Part shown: positions 1 to 6,963 of the stretch, one piece after another
Position numbering within the stretch: position 1 is the stretch's first letter
Layout: the number at the start of each line of letters is the position of its first letter
Assembly (NCBI GenBank): GCA_934591895.1
Contig: CAKTPP010000019.1
Span: forward strand, 1 to 21,577
DNA: 21,577 nt
Origin: an uncultured Oscillospiraceae bacterium
Lineage (GTDB): Bacteria > Bacillota > Clostridia > Oscillospirales > Oscillospiraceae
Direction of reading: 5' to 3'
Notes under the pieces: model-generated
Told to the model about the DNA's origin: nothing
The model's input: only the letters and a program-made list of their open reading frames with translations
The model's database searches: none
Translations under genes and position numbers: made by a program

Positions 1-77
1 ACGTGACGTGCAAGCTGGTAACAGAGGGCTTTGCCCGTCTATGAAAAACCGCCGGCTAGGCCGGCGGATTATTATTT
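1..77. repeat. Left copy of exact 77-base terminal inverted repeat
   Basis: Bases 1-77 are the exact reverse complement of bases 21501-21577; the match stops at base 78 (T here, G expected). The repeat holds an intrinsic terminator (49-67), a small hairpin GGGC-TTT-GCCC at 26-36 and the near-palindromic tip ACGTGACGT. It contains no recognisable gene. Its being flush with both window ends, with length 77 (a common assembler k-mer size), suggests the contig ends at a dispersed repeat whose real length is unknown. Confidence 0.95.
44..67 (-). terminator. Intrinsic terminator after the HAD phosphatase gene
   Basis: On the minus strand an 8-bp GC stem (CCGCCGGC/GCCGGCGG, 3-base loop) is followed by five T residues (bases 48-44). 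It lies 18 bases beyond the stop codon of the HAD gene and within the 77-base terminal repeat. Confidence 0.85.
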
Positions 78-85
78 TTACATAA

Positions 86-913
86 TCAAATCTCGCGCAG
101 AATATGCGTCTGAAGGAAAGCCGCGACGCCGTCGCGGTCATTGGTGTCCGTCACATAGTCACAGACGGCACGCACCTCCGGTGCAGCATTGCCCATGGCG
201 ACGCTCGTGCCGGCAGCGCACAGCATCCGCAGGTCGTTGGAGCTGTCCCCGAAGGCGACGGTGTCCTCCGCCGCAATGCCCAGCCGCTGCGCGAGCGCAA
301 GCAGTGCCCTGCCCTTATCGGCGTCGGCGGCGTTGAGCTCAAGATTGTTGCGAAACGACGACGTGACCAGAACGTCCGGAAACGCGGCCGTGATCTCTTC
401 TCGCGCCGTTTCACGCTCCGCCATGTCCCGAAAGCACAGCTGCACCTTCTGCACCGGCTGGTCATTTGCGCGCACGAACGCCTTCAGATCCTCGACCGGC
501 GTGCGTGTGCGCCGCAGGAGCGTGACCACTTCCTCATCGGCGTTATAATACCGCACGCGCTCAAGAAACGCCCGGTCAACCCAGCCGGTGTCGTTCCAGT
601 AGCAGTCATACATCGCGTCATAGCGCCCGGCAAAATCCAGCAGACGCAGGCAGGTATCCAGCGGAAGCTCGGCACGCAGGAGCGTCTCCCCCGTTCGGAT
701 GTTCGAGATCTTCGCGCCGTTGATCGTAATGGCATAGTGCAGAAACGGCAGCGACATCACCTGCTCCGGAATCGCGCGCAGAGCGCGCCCCGTTGCCGGA
801 ACGATCACATGTCCCTGCTCGGCCGCAAGCGACAGCGCGGCAAAATTTTGCGCCGAGACGGCTTTGTCGCTGTTGAGCAGCGTTCCATCCAGATCCAGAG
901 CGATCAGTTTCAT
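86..913 (-). CDS. HAD-superfamily (Cof-type, IIB) phosphatase
   Basis: This 275-residue protein is a cytosolic Mg-dependent phosphatase of the haloacid dehalogenase superfamily, Cof/YbiV-type with a C2b cap. Motif I is LDLDGTLL near residues 6-13 (nucleophile D7, general acid D9), motif II is the ATGR region near residue 45, and motif IV is GDSSND at 222-227. The family dephosphorylates sugar phosphates, flavin or PLP precursors; the substrate cannot be read from the sequence. The start at 913 is chosen because GGGAGG sits 6 bases upstream and DLDGTL falls at the expected N-terminal position; the longer frame would run into the tRNA terminator. The gene lies right after that terminator with no clear promoter of its own, so read-through from the tRNA operon may supply it (inference). 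Confidence 0.9.
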   Translation of the reverse strand: MKLIALDLDGTLLNSDKAVSAQNFAALSLAAEQGHVIVPATGRALRAIPEQVMSLPFLHYAITINGAKISNIRTGETLLRAELPLDTCLRLLDFAGRYDAMYDCYWNDTGWVDRAFLERVRYYNADEEVVTLLRRTRTPVEDLKAFVRANDQPVQKVQLCFRDMAERETAREEITAAFPDVLVTSSFRNNLELNAADADKGRALLALAQRLGIAAEDTVAFGDSSNDLRMLCAAGTSVAMGNAAPEVRAVCDYVTDTNDRDGVAAFLQTHILREI

Positions 914-925
914 AGGCACCTCCCG

Positions 926-963
926 AAAACAAAAAAACCTGCGTTCTGAGAACACAGGTTTTT
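926..963 (-). terminator. Intrinsic terminator of the tRNA operon
   Basis: On the minus strand AAAAACCTG pairs with CAGGTTTTT, followed after one mismatch by GTTC/GAAC and a 3-base loop. The stem leads into a T7-G-T4 tract. It starts one base after the CCA end of tRNA-Val and ends 12 bases before the start codon of the HAD gene. Confidence 0.85.
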
Positions 964-964
964 G

Positions 965-1041
965 TGGTGGAGACTAATGGGCTCGAACCATCGACCTCAT
1001 GCGTGTGAAGCATGCGCTCTAACCAGCTGAGCTAAGCCTCC
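965..1041 (-). tRNA. tRNA-Val (anticodon CAC)
   Basis: A 77-base cloverleaf with encoded CCA. The acceptor stem GGAGGCT pairs with AGTCTCC, the anticodon stem is CATGC/GCATG with loop TTCACAC giving anticodon CAC (reads GUG), and the T arm has GATGG-TTCGAGC-CCATT. It is the last tRNA of a three-gene operon and is separated from tRNA-Glu by 5 bases. Confidence 0.93.
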
Positions 1042-1046
1042 ATAAG

Positions 1047-1121
1047 TGGTGACCCGTACGGGACTCGAACCCATGTTACCGCCGTGAAAGGGCGGTGTCT
1101 TAACCACTTGACCAACGGGCC
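1047..1121 (-). tRNA. tRNA-Glu (anticodon TTC)
   Basis: A 75-base cloverleaf with encoded CCA. The acceptor stem GGCCCGT pairs with ACGGGTC (one G-U), and anticodon stem CCGCC/GGCGG encloses loop CTTTCAC, giving anticodon TTC for glutamate. It is the middle gene of the Met-Glu-Val operon. Confidence 0.95.
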
Positions 1122-1127
1122 TAAGAT

Positions 1128-1151
1128 GGGATGCTGCGGGTGCAGCATCCC
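1128..1151 (-). other. Spacer hairpin between tRNA-Met and tRNA-Glu
   Basis: A perfect 10-bp stem (GGGATGCTGC/GCAGCATCCC) with a 4-base loop fills most of the 32-base spacer. No T-run follows, so it is more likely a processing or spacer structure in the tRNA precursor than a terminator. Confidence 0.6.
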
Positions 1152-1153
1152 CT

Positions 1154-1230
1154 TGGTAGCGGCACCTGGATTCGAACCGGGGACACTTCGGGTATGAACC
1201 GAATGCTCTGGCCAACTGAGCTATGCCGCC
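1154..1230 (-). tRNA. tRNA-Met, elongator type (anticodon CAT)
   Basis: A 77-base cloverleaf with encoded CCA. The acceptor stem GGCGGCA/TGCCGCT ends in a G1-U72 pair, as in the Bacillus elongator tRNA-Met. The anticodon stem TTCGG/CCGAA has loop TTCATAC (anticodon CAT). The initiator-type C1xA72 mismatch is absent. A tRNA-Ile with modified CAT anticodon is less likely given the close match to elongator Met. The T stem CCCGG/CCAGG has one C-A mismatch. Confidence 0.9.
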
Positions 1231-1269
1231 ATGTTGTACGCGCCTCGCGAACCGCTAAACGCAAGGAGC

Positions 1270-1298
1270 ATTGTACCAAACAATGCTCCCTTTGTCAA
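1270..1298 (-). promoter_or_regulatory. Sigma-A promoter of the tRNA operon, overlapped by a hairpin
   Basis: On the minus strand TTGACA (1298-1293), a 17-base spacer and TACAAT (1275-1270) form a near-consensus promoter; the start should be near 1263, about 33 bases before tRNA-Met. A 9-bp inverted repeat (GGAGCATTG 1265-1273 with CAATGCTCC 1281-1289) spans the spacer and -10 box. It could be an operator or a weak terminator for the SpoIIQ-like gene, though only a poor T-run follows. Confidence 0.85.
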
Positions 1299-1317
1299 TA
1301 AGTTTTGCGTCAGTTTT

Positions 1318-2013
1318 TTAATTTTTTTGCGGTAAATAATCCAGCGGCGCAACGCTCTGTCCGGAGACGGAAACCGACAGATGCAGGTGGCTCTCCTGCG
1401 CCGATTCGCAGCCGGCGGAATCCCCGACTGAGCCGATCGTGTCCCCCGCCGAGACCTGATCGCCGACGTTCACCGTGGGGATCGACTCCAGATTTGCATA
1501 CGTGCATCGCAGGCCGTCGGCGCGCTCCGTGACAACGGTCGTGCCGTAGCGGTCATCGTGATATACCTGCGTCACCGTGCCCGACGCCATGGCCGAGACG
1601 ACCGCGCCGTAATCCGCCGCAATGTCAATGCCGTCATGCGTGCGCCAGTCAGCCATTGTCTCATCATAGGCCAGCGCCGTCATCGCATAGGCGCGCGTCA
1701 CCGCGCCGTCGACCGGCCAGAGGTACACATCCTGCGCCGCCGTTTCTGCAGCTTCCTCCGCCGGAATTTCCGGCTCAGGCGACAGCTCCGGCGTCGGCTG
1801 CGGTGTCTCCGGCACGGGTACGACCGGTGTCGGTACGACCTCCAGCACCGCGCTGTGTGCACGCTCATCATCCATAGTCTTCGTATCTGCCAGCAGCGAC
1901 CATGCGGAGACGCCGATCACCGCCGCGCAGAGGACGAGGGCTATGTAGAAGCCCTTGCCTTCGATGAAGCGTACAGATCTTTTTTCGGGGTTTTTGTCCT
2001 GATTCGGTTCCAT
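1318..2013 (-). CDS. spoIIQ: SpoIIQ-like membrane-anchored M23/LytM protein
   Basis: This 231-residue protein has a short cytosolic N terminus, one membrane segment at about residues 22-42, a proline-rich linker (about 59-84) and a C-terminal LytM (peptidase M23) domain. Zinc-ligand motifs are kept: HDGIDI with H126 and D130, and HLH at 209-211. The usual YxH histidine is replaced in YANL. In Bacillus and Clostridioides SpoIIQ sits in the forespore membrane, joins SpoIIIAH across the engulfing septum and is made under sigma-F. Size, topology and a sigma-F-type promoter at 2050-2079 support that identity; a cell-wall endopeptidase of another kind is the alternative. The start at 2013 is set by GGAGG 10 bases upstream. 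It lies downstream of eno, behind a terminator that contains its own promoter. Confidence 0.65.
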   Translation of the reverse strand: MEPNQDKNPEKRSVRFIEGKGFYIALVLCAAVIGVSAWSLLADTKTMDDERAHSAVLEVVPTPVVPVPETPQPTPELSPEPEIPAEEAAETAAQDVYLWPVDGAVTRAYAMTALAYDETMADWRTHDGIDIAADYGAVVSAMASGTVTQVYHDDRYGTTVVTERADGLRCTYANLESIPTVNVGDQVSAGDTIGSVGDSAGCESAQESHLHLSVSVSGQSVAPLDYLPQKN

Positions 2014-2029
2014 CGTATTTCCCTCCAAG

Positions 2030-2075
2030 AAAAAAGGTGTTTGCATGGGTATTGTCACCCACACAAACACCTTTT
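2030..2075 (-). terminator. Intrinsic terminator after eno
   Basis: On the minus strand AAAAGGTGTTTG (2075-2064) pairs with CAAACACCTTTT (2043-2032), with an inner TGGGT/ACCCA stem and a 6-base loop, followed by more T residues. It ends the glycolytic operon 17 bases after the eno stop codon and abuts the ribosome binding site of the SpoIIQ-like gene. Confidence 0.88.
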
Positions 2076-2079
2076 ATAC
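2050..2079 (-). promoter_or_regulatory. Sigma-F-type (forespore) promoter nested in the eno terminator
   Basis: On the minus strand GTATA (2079-2075), 15 bases and GGTGACAATA (2059-2050) match the sigma-F pattern GYATA-N15-GGnnAnAnTR at every fixed position. The -10 element covers the inner stem and loop of the terminator hairpin. The predicted start near 2043 is at the first base of the 3' arm, so this RNA could not form the terminator. Sigma-G might also use it (5 of 7 matches to its -10 pattern). Confidence 0.6.
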
Positions 2080-2091
2080 AGGTTCGGGAAA

Positions 2092-3384
2092 TTACTTCTT
2101 GATGCTGAAAAATGCGTCCTTGCCGGGATACTGTGCCACATCGAACAGCTCGTCCTCGATGCGCAGCAGCTGGTTGTACTTCGCAACGCGGTCGGTGCGG
2201 CTCGGAGCACCGGTCTTGATCTGACCGGCGTTGACGGCCACGGAGATGTCCGCGATCGTGGTGTCTTCGGTCTCGCCGGAGCGGTGAGAGACAACGGCCG
2301 TCCAGCCGGCGCGATGCGCCATCTGGATCGCGTCGAGTGTCTCGGTCAGCGTGCCGATCTGGTTGAGCTTGATGAGCACTGCATTGGCTGCACCGAGCTC
2401 GATGCCCTTTTTGATGCGCTGGACGTTCGTGACGAACAGGTCATCGCCGACGAGCTGGATCTTCTTGCCGAGGCGGTCCATGAGCATCTGCCAGCCTTCC
2501 CAGTCATCCTCGGCCATGCCGTCCTCAAGGGAGATAATCGGGTACTTCTCAACGAAATCAGCGTACATATCGACCATCTGCTCGCGGGTCATGACGGTGC
2601 CGCGCTTCGGCAGGTGGTAGCAGCCGTCCTCCGCGTTGAACCACTCGGAGCAGGCGCTGTCGATGGCGATCATGAAGTCGTCATACGGCTTGTAGCCGGC
2701 AAGCTCAATGGCCTTGACGAGCGCCTTGAGCGCATCCTCGTCGCTGTCGAGGTTCGGGGCGTAGCCGCCCTCGTCGCCCACGCCGGAGGCCGGGACGACC
2801 TTCTTGAGCACGTGGAACACCTCCGAGCACATGCGCAGTGCCTCAGCGAAGCTTTTCGCGCCGACGGGCATGATCATGAACTCCTGAATATCGACGTTGC
2901 TGCCGGTGGCGTGCGCGCCGCCGTTGAGCACGTTCATCATCGGCACGGGCAGCGTTTTGGCGTTGCAGCCGCCGATGTAGTTATACAGGCTCTGGCCGGT
3001 CGCCAGCGCGCCGGCCTTCGCGCACGCGAGGGACACGCCGAGGATAGCATTGGCGCCGAGACGGGTCTTGTTCGCAGTGCCGTCCAGCTCGATGAGCAGC
3101 TTGTCGATGGAAGTCTGGTCGAGGACGTTCATGCCCTGCAGCGCCTCGGCGATCTCAACGTTGACGTTCTCAACCGCCTTGAGCACGCCCTTGCCGAGGT
3201 AGCGGCTCTTGTCGCCGTCGCGCAGCTCGCAAGCCTCATAGATGCCGGTAGAAGCGCCGGACGGAACGGCAGCGCGGCCGACGGTGCCGTCGTCAAGCGT
3301 GACCTCAACTTCCACGGTCGGGTTGCCGCGGGAATCAAGGATCTCTCTGGCGCTTACGTCCACAATTTCAAAATAGTCCTTCAT
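2092..3384 (-). CDS. eno: Enolase
   Basis: Enolase converts 2-phosphoglycerate to phosphoenolpyruvate in the cytosol. The 430 residues are full length for bacterial enolase. Visible active-site residues are the SGAST loop at 42-46, E205 in GDEGG, metal ligands D242, E287 (SLEDGM) and D314 (GDDLF), catalytic K339 in LIKLNQIGT and SHRSGETED at 367-375. Its Shine-Dalgarno AGGAG directly follows the gpmI stop codon, with 12 bases between the two genes, so it is the last gene of the trmL-pgk-tpiA-gpmI-eno operon. A strong terminator follows the stop codon. Confidence 0.99.
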   Translation of the reverse strand: MKDYFEIVDVSAREILDSRGNPTVEVEVTLDDGTVGRAAVPSGASTGIYEACELRDGDKSRYLGKGVLKAVENVNVEIAEALQGMNVLDQTSIDKLLIELDGTANKTRLGANAILGVSLACAKAGALATGQSLYNYIGGCNAKTLPVPMMNVLNGGAHATGSNVDIQEFMIMPVGAKSFAEALRMCSEVFHVLKKVVPASGVGDEGGYAPNLDSDEDALKALVKAIELAGYKPYDDFMIAIDSACSEWFNAEDGCYHLPKRGTVMTREQMVDMYADFVEKYPIISLEDGMAEDDWEGWQMLMDRLGKKIQLVGDDLFVTNVQRIKKGIELGAANAVLIKLNQIGTLTETLDAIQMAHRAGWTAVVSHRSGETEDTTIADISVAVNAGQIKTGAPSRTDRVAKYNQLLRIEDELFDVAQYPGKDAFFSIKK

Positions 3385-3396
3385 GTCAATACTCCT

Positions 3397-4920
3397 TTAT
3401 GATTTTTCGATAAGGCTCTCGCCTGTCATTGCGGGTTTGGACTCGATGTGCATCAGCTCAAGCATGGTGGGTGCAATATCGGAGAGGCGCCCCTGCGCGC
3501 GCAGCGGCAGGTCTTTGCCGACAAGCACCAGCGGCACAAGATTCGTCGTGTGCGCCGTGTTCGGCGAGCCGTCCGGTTCGACCATACGGTCGGCGTTGCC
3601 GTGGTCAGCGGTGACGAGCAGCGTGTAGCCCATCTTCTGCGCCGCCGCAACGACCTCGCCAAGGCAGCGATCCACACATTCGACCGCCTGAATGGCCGCC
3701 GGCATCACGCCCGTGTGGCCGACCATGTCGCAGTTGGCGAAGTTGCAGACGATCATGTCATAGACGCCGGTGCGGATGCGCGCGACAAGCTCGTCCTTGA
3801 CCTTGACGGCACTCATCTCGGGGATGAGGTCGTAGGTCGGATACTCGCGCGGCGACGGGATGAGCACGCGATCCTCGCCGGGATATTGCGTCTCCGTACC
3901 GCCGTTGAAGAAGAACGTGACGTGCGCATACTTTTCCGTCTCCGCGATGCGCAGCTGGCGCAATCCGTGCGCGCCGACGATCTCGCCGAGCGTGTCGTGC
4001 AGCTCCTCCGGCGGGAATGCGACCGGAAGATCGGTGAGCTTCTCATCATAGCGCGTCGTGCAGACATAGTGCAGATCCTGCACAGCGGCCTTGCGCCGGA
4101 AGCCGTCAAAATCCGGCTGCGTGAGCGCATAGGTCATTTCCCGGGCGCGGTCAGGACGGAAGTTCATGAAGATCACGCTGTCGCCGGATCGGATCTTACC
4201 GTCCGCCTCGCAGACAACGGGCTTGACAAATTCATCCGTCACACCGGCGGCATAGCTTGCCTCCATCGCATGGACGGGGTCGGGATCCTGCACGCCCTCG
4301 CCGCAGACCATGGCGTTGTAGCTCGCCTCGATGCGGTCCCAGCGCTTGTCACGATCCATGCCGTAAAAGCGCCCCTGCAGCGTTGCGATCTTGCCCGTGC
4401 CGAGCTCGGCGCAATAGTCGTGCAGCTGGCGGACATAGCCCGCGCCGCTCGTGGGCGCGACGTCGCGTCCGTCGAGAAAGCAGTGCAGATACACGCGCTC
4501 GATGCCGCGGTCATGCGCCATCTTCACCATGGCGAAGATGTGCCGGATATGGCTGTGCACACCGCCGTCGGACAGCAGGCCGAGGATGTGCAGCGCCTTG
4601 CCGTCTGCGGCGTTGTCGAGCGCCGCGCCGTAGACCGGGTTTTCAAAAAACGAGCCGTCGGAAATGGCGTTTGTGATGCGCGGCAGATCCTGAAACACGA
4701 CGCGGCCCGAGCCGATGTTCGTGTGGCCGACCTCGCTGTTGCCCATCTGCCCGTCCGGCAGGCCGACATCCAGCCCGGAGGCCGAGAGCTTCGTGTGCGG
4801 CCAGCGCTGCAGGAGGCCGTCCATCACCGGCGTTTTGGCCGTGTAGATGGCGTTGCCCGCATTCGGCTCGCCGATTCCGTAGCCGTCAAGGATGATGAGG
4901 GCGACTTTCTCGTTGCTCAT
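3397..4920 (-). CDS. gpmI: 2,3-Bisphosphoglycerate-independent phosphoglycerate mutase
   Basis: This Mn-dependent enzyme interconverts 3- and 2-phosphoglycerate. At 507 residues it has the full alkaline-phosphatase-like fold with inserted transferase domain. The N terminus carries LDGYGIG (metal ligand D12), and GNSEVGHTNIG contains the phosphorylated serine S62, matching the numbering of the Geobacillus enzyme. C-terminal VTADHGNAD supplies further metal ligands. The start ATG overlaps the tpiA stop in an ATGA, implying translational coupling, and GGGAG lies 7 bases upstream. Using the cofactor-independent mutase is normal for spore formers, where its Mn and pH sensitivity helps store 3-phosphoglycerate in the forespore (known from Bacillus). 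Confidence 0.98.
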   Translation of the reverse strand: MSNEKVALIILDGYGIGEPNAGNAIYTAKTPVMDGLLQRWPHTKLSASGLDVGLPDGQMGNSEVGHTNIGSGRVVFQDLPRITNAISDGSFFENPVYGAALDNAADGKALHILGLLSDGGVHSHIRHIFAMVKMAHDRGIERVYLHCFLDGRDVAPTSGAGYVRQLHDYCAELGTGKIATLQGRFYGMDRDKRWDRIEASYNAMVCGEGVQDPDPVHAMEASYAAGVTDEFVKPVVCEADGKIRSGDSVIFMNFRPDRAREMTYALTQPDFDGFRRKAAVQDLHYVCTTRYDEKLTDLPVAFPPEELHDTLGEIVGAHGLRQLRIAETEKYAHVTFFFNGGTETQYPGEDRVLIPSPREYPTYDLIPEMSAVKVKDELVARIRTGVYDMIVCNFANCDMVGHTGVMPAAIQAVECVDRCLGEVVAAAQKMGYTLLVTADHGNADRMVEPDGSPNTAHTTNLVPLVLVGKDLPLRAQGRLSDIAPTMLELMHIESKPAMTGESLIEKS

Positions 4921-5699
4921 TCGCAGGCTCCCTGCGCCGTCGCGGCGATGATCTTCGAGAAATCGACCGGCTTGAGCGACGCGCCGCCGATGAGACCGCC
5001 GTCAATGTCCGGCTGCGCCAGCAGCTCGGCTGCGTTGCCCGCGTTCATCGAGCCGCCGTAGAGGATGCTGATCGCCTTGGCCGTGTCGGCGTCATAGAGC
5101 TTGGCAAGCGTGGCGCGGATGGAGGCGCAGACCTCCTGTGCCTGTGCGCTCGTGGCGGTGTTGCCGGTGCCGATGGCCCACAGAGGCTCATAGGCGATGA
5201 CGCAGCGCACTGCCTGCTCCGCCGTCAGGCCGGAGAAAGCGGCCGCGACCTGATAGGCGACATACGTTTCGGTCAGGTCATGCTCGCGCTGCGCAAGACT
5301 CTCGCCGACGCAGATAATCGGCGTGATGCTGTTGTCGAGCAGGATCTTCGTCTTAGCATTGACCTGCAGATCGGTCTCGCCGTGATAGCTGCGGCGCTCG
5401 CTGTGACCGACGATGCAGTACTGTGCGCCGAGGTCGCTGAGCTGCTCGGCAGACACCTCGCCGGTGTACGCGCCGTGCTGGTGCTCGGACACGTCCTGCG
5501 CGCCGACGCCGAGGGCGCAGCACTTACCGGCAGCCTCCAGCGCACCGATCAGCGGGTACGGAGCGCAGATGACCACATCGCAGCAGCGCTGCGCCGGAAG
5601 ATTCGCCTGCAGCTCCTGCACGAAGGCCGGGATGTCGGCCATGCGCTTATTGAGCTTCCAGTTGCCGGCAATGATTGCTTTTCTCTCTTTGATGTTCAT
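4917..5699 (-). CDS. tpiA: Triose-phosphate isomerase
   Basis: A cytosolic TIM-barrel enzyme interconverting dihydroxyacetone phosphate and glyceraldehyde 3-phosphate. The 260-residue protein shows N13 and K15 in GNWKLN, the electrophile H99 in VGHSERR, the catalytic base E171 in YEPLWAIGTG, and phosphate-binding YGGSMN and LIGGASL. The start at 5699 puts GNWKLN at the usual position; the longer frame adds 29 residues unlike the family and overlaps pgk. It lies 22 bases after the pgk stop, with AAGGA upstream, and shares an ATGA overlap with gpmI. Confidence 0.98.
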   Translation of the reverse strand: MNIKERKAIIAGNWKLNKRMADIPAFVQELQANLPAQRCCDVVICAPYPLIGALEAAGKCCALGVGAQDVSEHQHGAYTGEVSAEQLSDLGAQYCIVGHSERRSYHGETDLQVNAKTKILLDNSITPIICVGESLAQREHDLTETYVAYQVAAAFSGLTAEQAVRCVIAYEPLWAIGTGNTATSAQAQEVCASIRATLAKLYDADTAKAISILYGGSMNAGNAAELLAQPDIDGGLIGGASLKPVDFSKIIAATAQGACE

Positions 5700-5721
5700 A
5701 TCCTTATTTCCTTTCCGCCGC

Positions 5722-6915
5722 TTACTTATCCAGCAGGCACGCAACGCCCGGCAGTTCCTTGCCCTCAAGGAACTCCAGCGAAGCACCGCCGCCGGTGGAG
5801 ATGTGCGTCATCTTATCGGCGAAACCGAGCTTCTCGACCGCAGCGGCCGAATCGCCGCCGCCGACGATCGTGACCGCGCCGGACTCTGCCAGCGCAGCTG
5901 CGACGGCTTCCGTGCCCGCGGCAAAGGCCGGGAACTCAAACACGCCCATCGGTCCGTTCCAGACGACCGTTCCGGCGCCCTTGACGGCGTCTGTGAACAG
6001 CTTGATCGTCTCGGGACCAATGTCCAGACCCATCCAGTCAGCCGGGATGGCCTTGGTCGGCACGACCTTGCGCGCACAATCAGCGGCAAACTGATCACCG
6101 GCCATGGTGTCGATGGGCAGCAGCAGCTTCACGCCGCGATCCTTCGCCTTCTGGATCATCTCGAGCGCATAGTCCATCTTGTCGGCCTCGAGCAGAGACG
6201 TGCCGATCTCACCGCCCTGCGCCTTGACGAACGTGTAGGCCATGCCGCCGCCGATGATGATCGTGTCGGCCTTTTCGAGCAGGTTATTGATGACACCGAT
6301 CTTATCCGACACCTTCGCGCCGCCGAGGATGGCGACGAACGGGCGCTTCGGATCCTCCAGCGCCTTGCCCATGACAGACAGCTCCTTCTCGATCAGCAGG
6401 CCGGCATATGCGGGCAGATACGCCGCGACACCGGCGGTGGAAGCGTGTGCGCGGTGCACCGTGCCGAACGCATCGGAGACATAAAGCTCGGCCATGCTTG
6501 CGAGCTCTTTTGCGAATTCGGGGTCATTTTTCTCCTCACGGGGATCAAAACGCAGGTTCTCCAGCAGCAGAAGCTGACCCGACTGCAGCGCGGCCGCCTT
6601 GGTCTTGGCATCCTCGCCGATGATATCCTTGGCAAAGAGCACGTCCATACCCAGCAGCTCCGTCAGGCGCTTGGCCACCGGTGCAAGCGTGAGGCTCTCC
6701 TTCCACGTGCCCTTCGGCTTGCCAAGGTGCGAGCAGGCGATCACGGCAGCGCCGTTGTCGAGCAGGTAGCGGATCGTCGGCAGCGCGGCCACGATGCGCT
6801 TGTCGCTCGTGATCTCGCCGGTCGTCTTGTCCTGCGGAACATTGAAGTCACAGCGCAGCAGCACTTTTTTGCCGGAAAGCGGGACGTCCCTGACGGTCAT
6901 TTTGTTGTAGTTCAT
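5722..6915 (-). CDS. pgk: Phosphoglycerate kinase
   Basis: Transfers phosphate from 1,3-bisphosphoglycerate to ADP, the first ATP-making step of glycolysis. The 397 residues show the N-terminal substrate domain (LLRCDFNVPQD at about 19-29 and HLGKPKG), and the C-terminal nucleotide domain with GGGDSAAA and STGGGASLEFLEG. The start has AGGAGG 7 bases upstream. It is preceded by trmL with a 48-base gap that holds two overlapping dyads, and followed by tpiA. No gapA is present in this window, so the glyceraldehyde-3-phosphate dehydrogenase gene must be elsewhere. Confidence 0.99.
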   Translation of the reverse strand: MNYNKMTVRDVPLSGKKVLLRCDFNVPQDKTTGEITSDKRIVAALPTIRYLLDNGAAVIACSHLGKPKGTWKESLTLAPVAKRLTELLGMDVLFAKDIIGEDAKTKAAALQSGQLLLLENLRFDPREEKNDPEFAKELASMAELYVSDAFGTVHRAHASTAGVAAYLPAYAGLLIEKELSVMGKALEDPKRPFVAILGGAKVSDKIGVINNLLEKADTIIIGGGMAYTFVKAQGGEIGTSLLEADKMDYALEMIQKAKDRGVKLLLPIDTMAGDQFAADCARKVVPTKAIPADWMGLDIGPETIKLFTDAVKGAGTVVWNGPMGVFEFPAFAAGTEAVAAALAESGAVTIVGGGDSAAAVEKLGFADKMTHISTGGGASLEFLEGKELPGVACLLDK

Positions 6916-6932
6916 CTTGCTTCCTCCTGGTT

Positions 6933-6955
6933 TGTGATTTCACACAGGCGTGTGA
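6933..6955. promoter_or_regulatory. Overlapping dyads in the trmL-pgk gap
   Basis: Two inverted repeats share a half-site: TGTGA-TT-TCACA (6933-6944) and TCACAC-AGGC-GTGTGA (6940-6955). They lie in the 48-base gap just upstream of the pgk Shine-Dalgarno. They could be an operator or an mRNA hairpin separating trmL from the abundant glycolytic messages; no promoter boxes are evident. Confidence 0.4.
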
Positions 6956-6963
6956 TATGGTGT

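Noticed and set aside
1558..5061. Very long rightward open frames (614 and 537 codons) opposite eno and gpmI
   Set aside because: They lie antisense to unmistakable enzymes, have no recognisable motifs or good ribosome sites, and arise from the G+C-rich codon pattern of the real strand.
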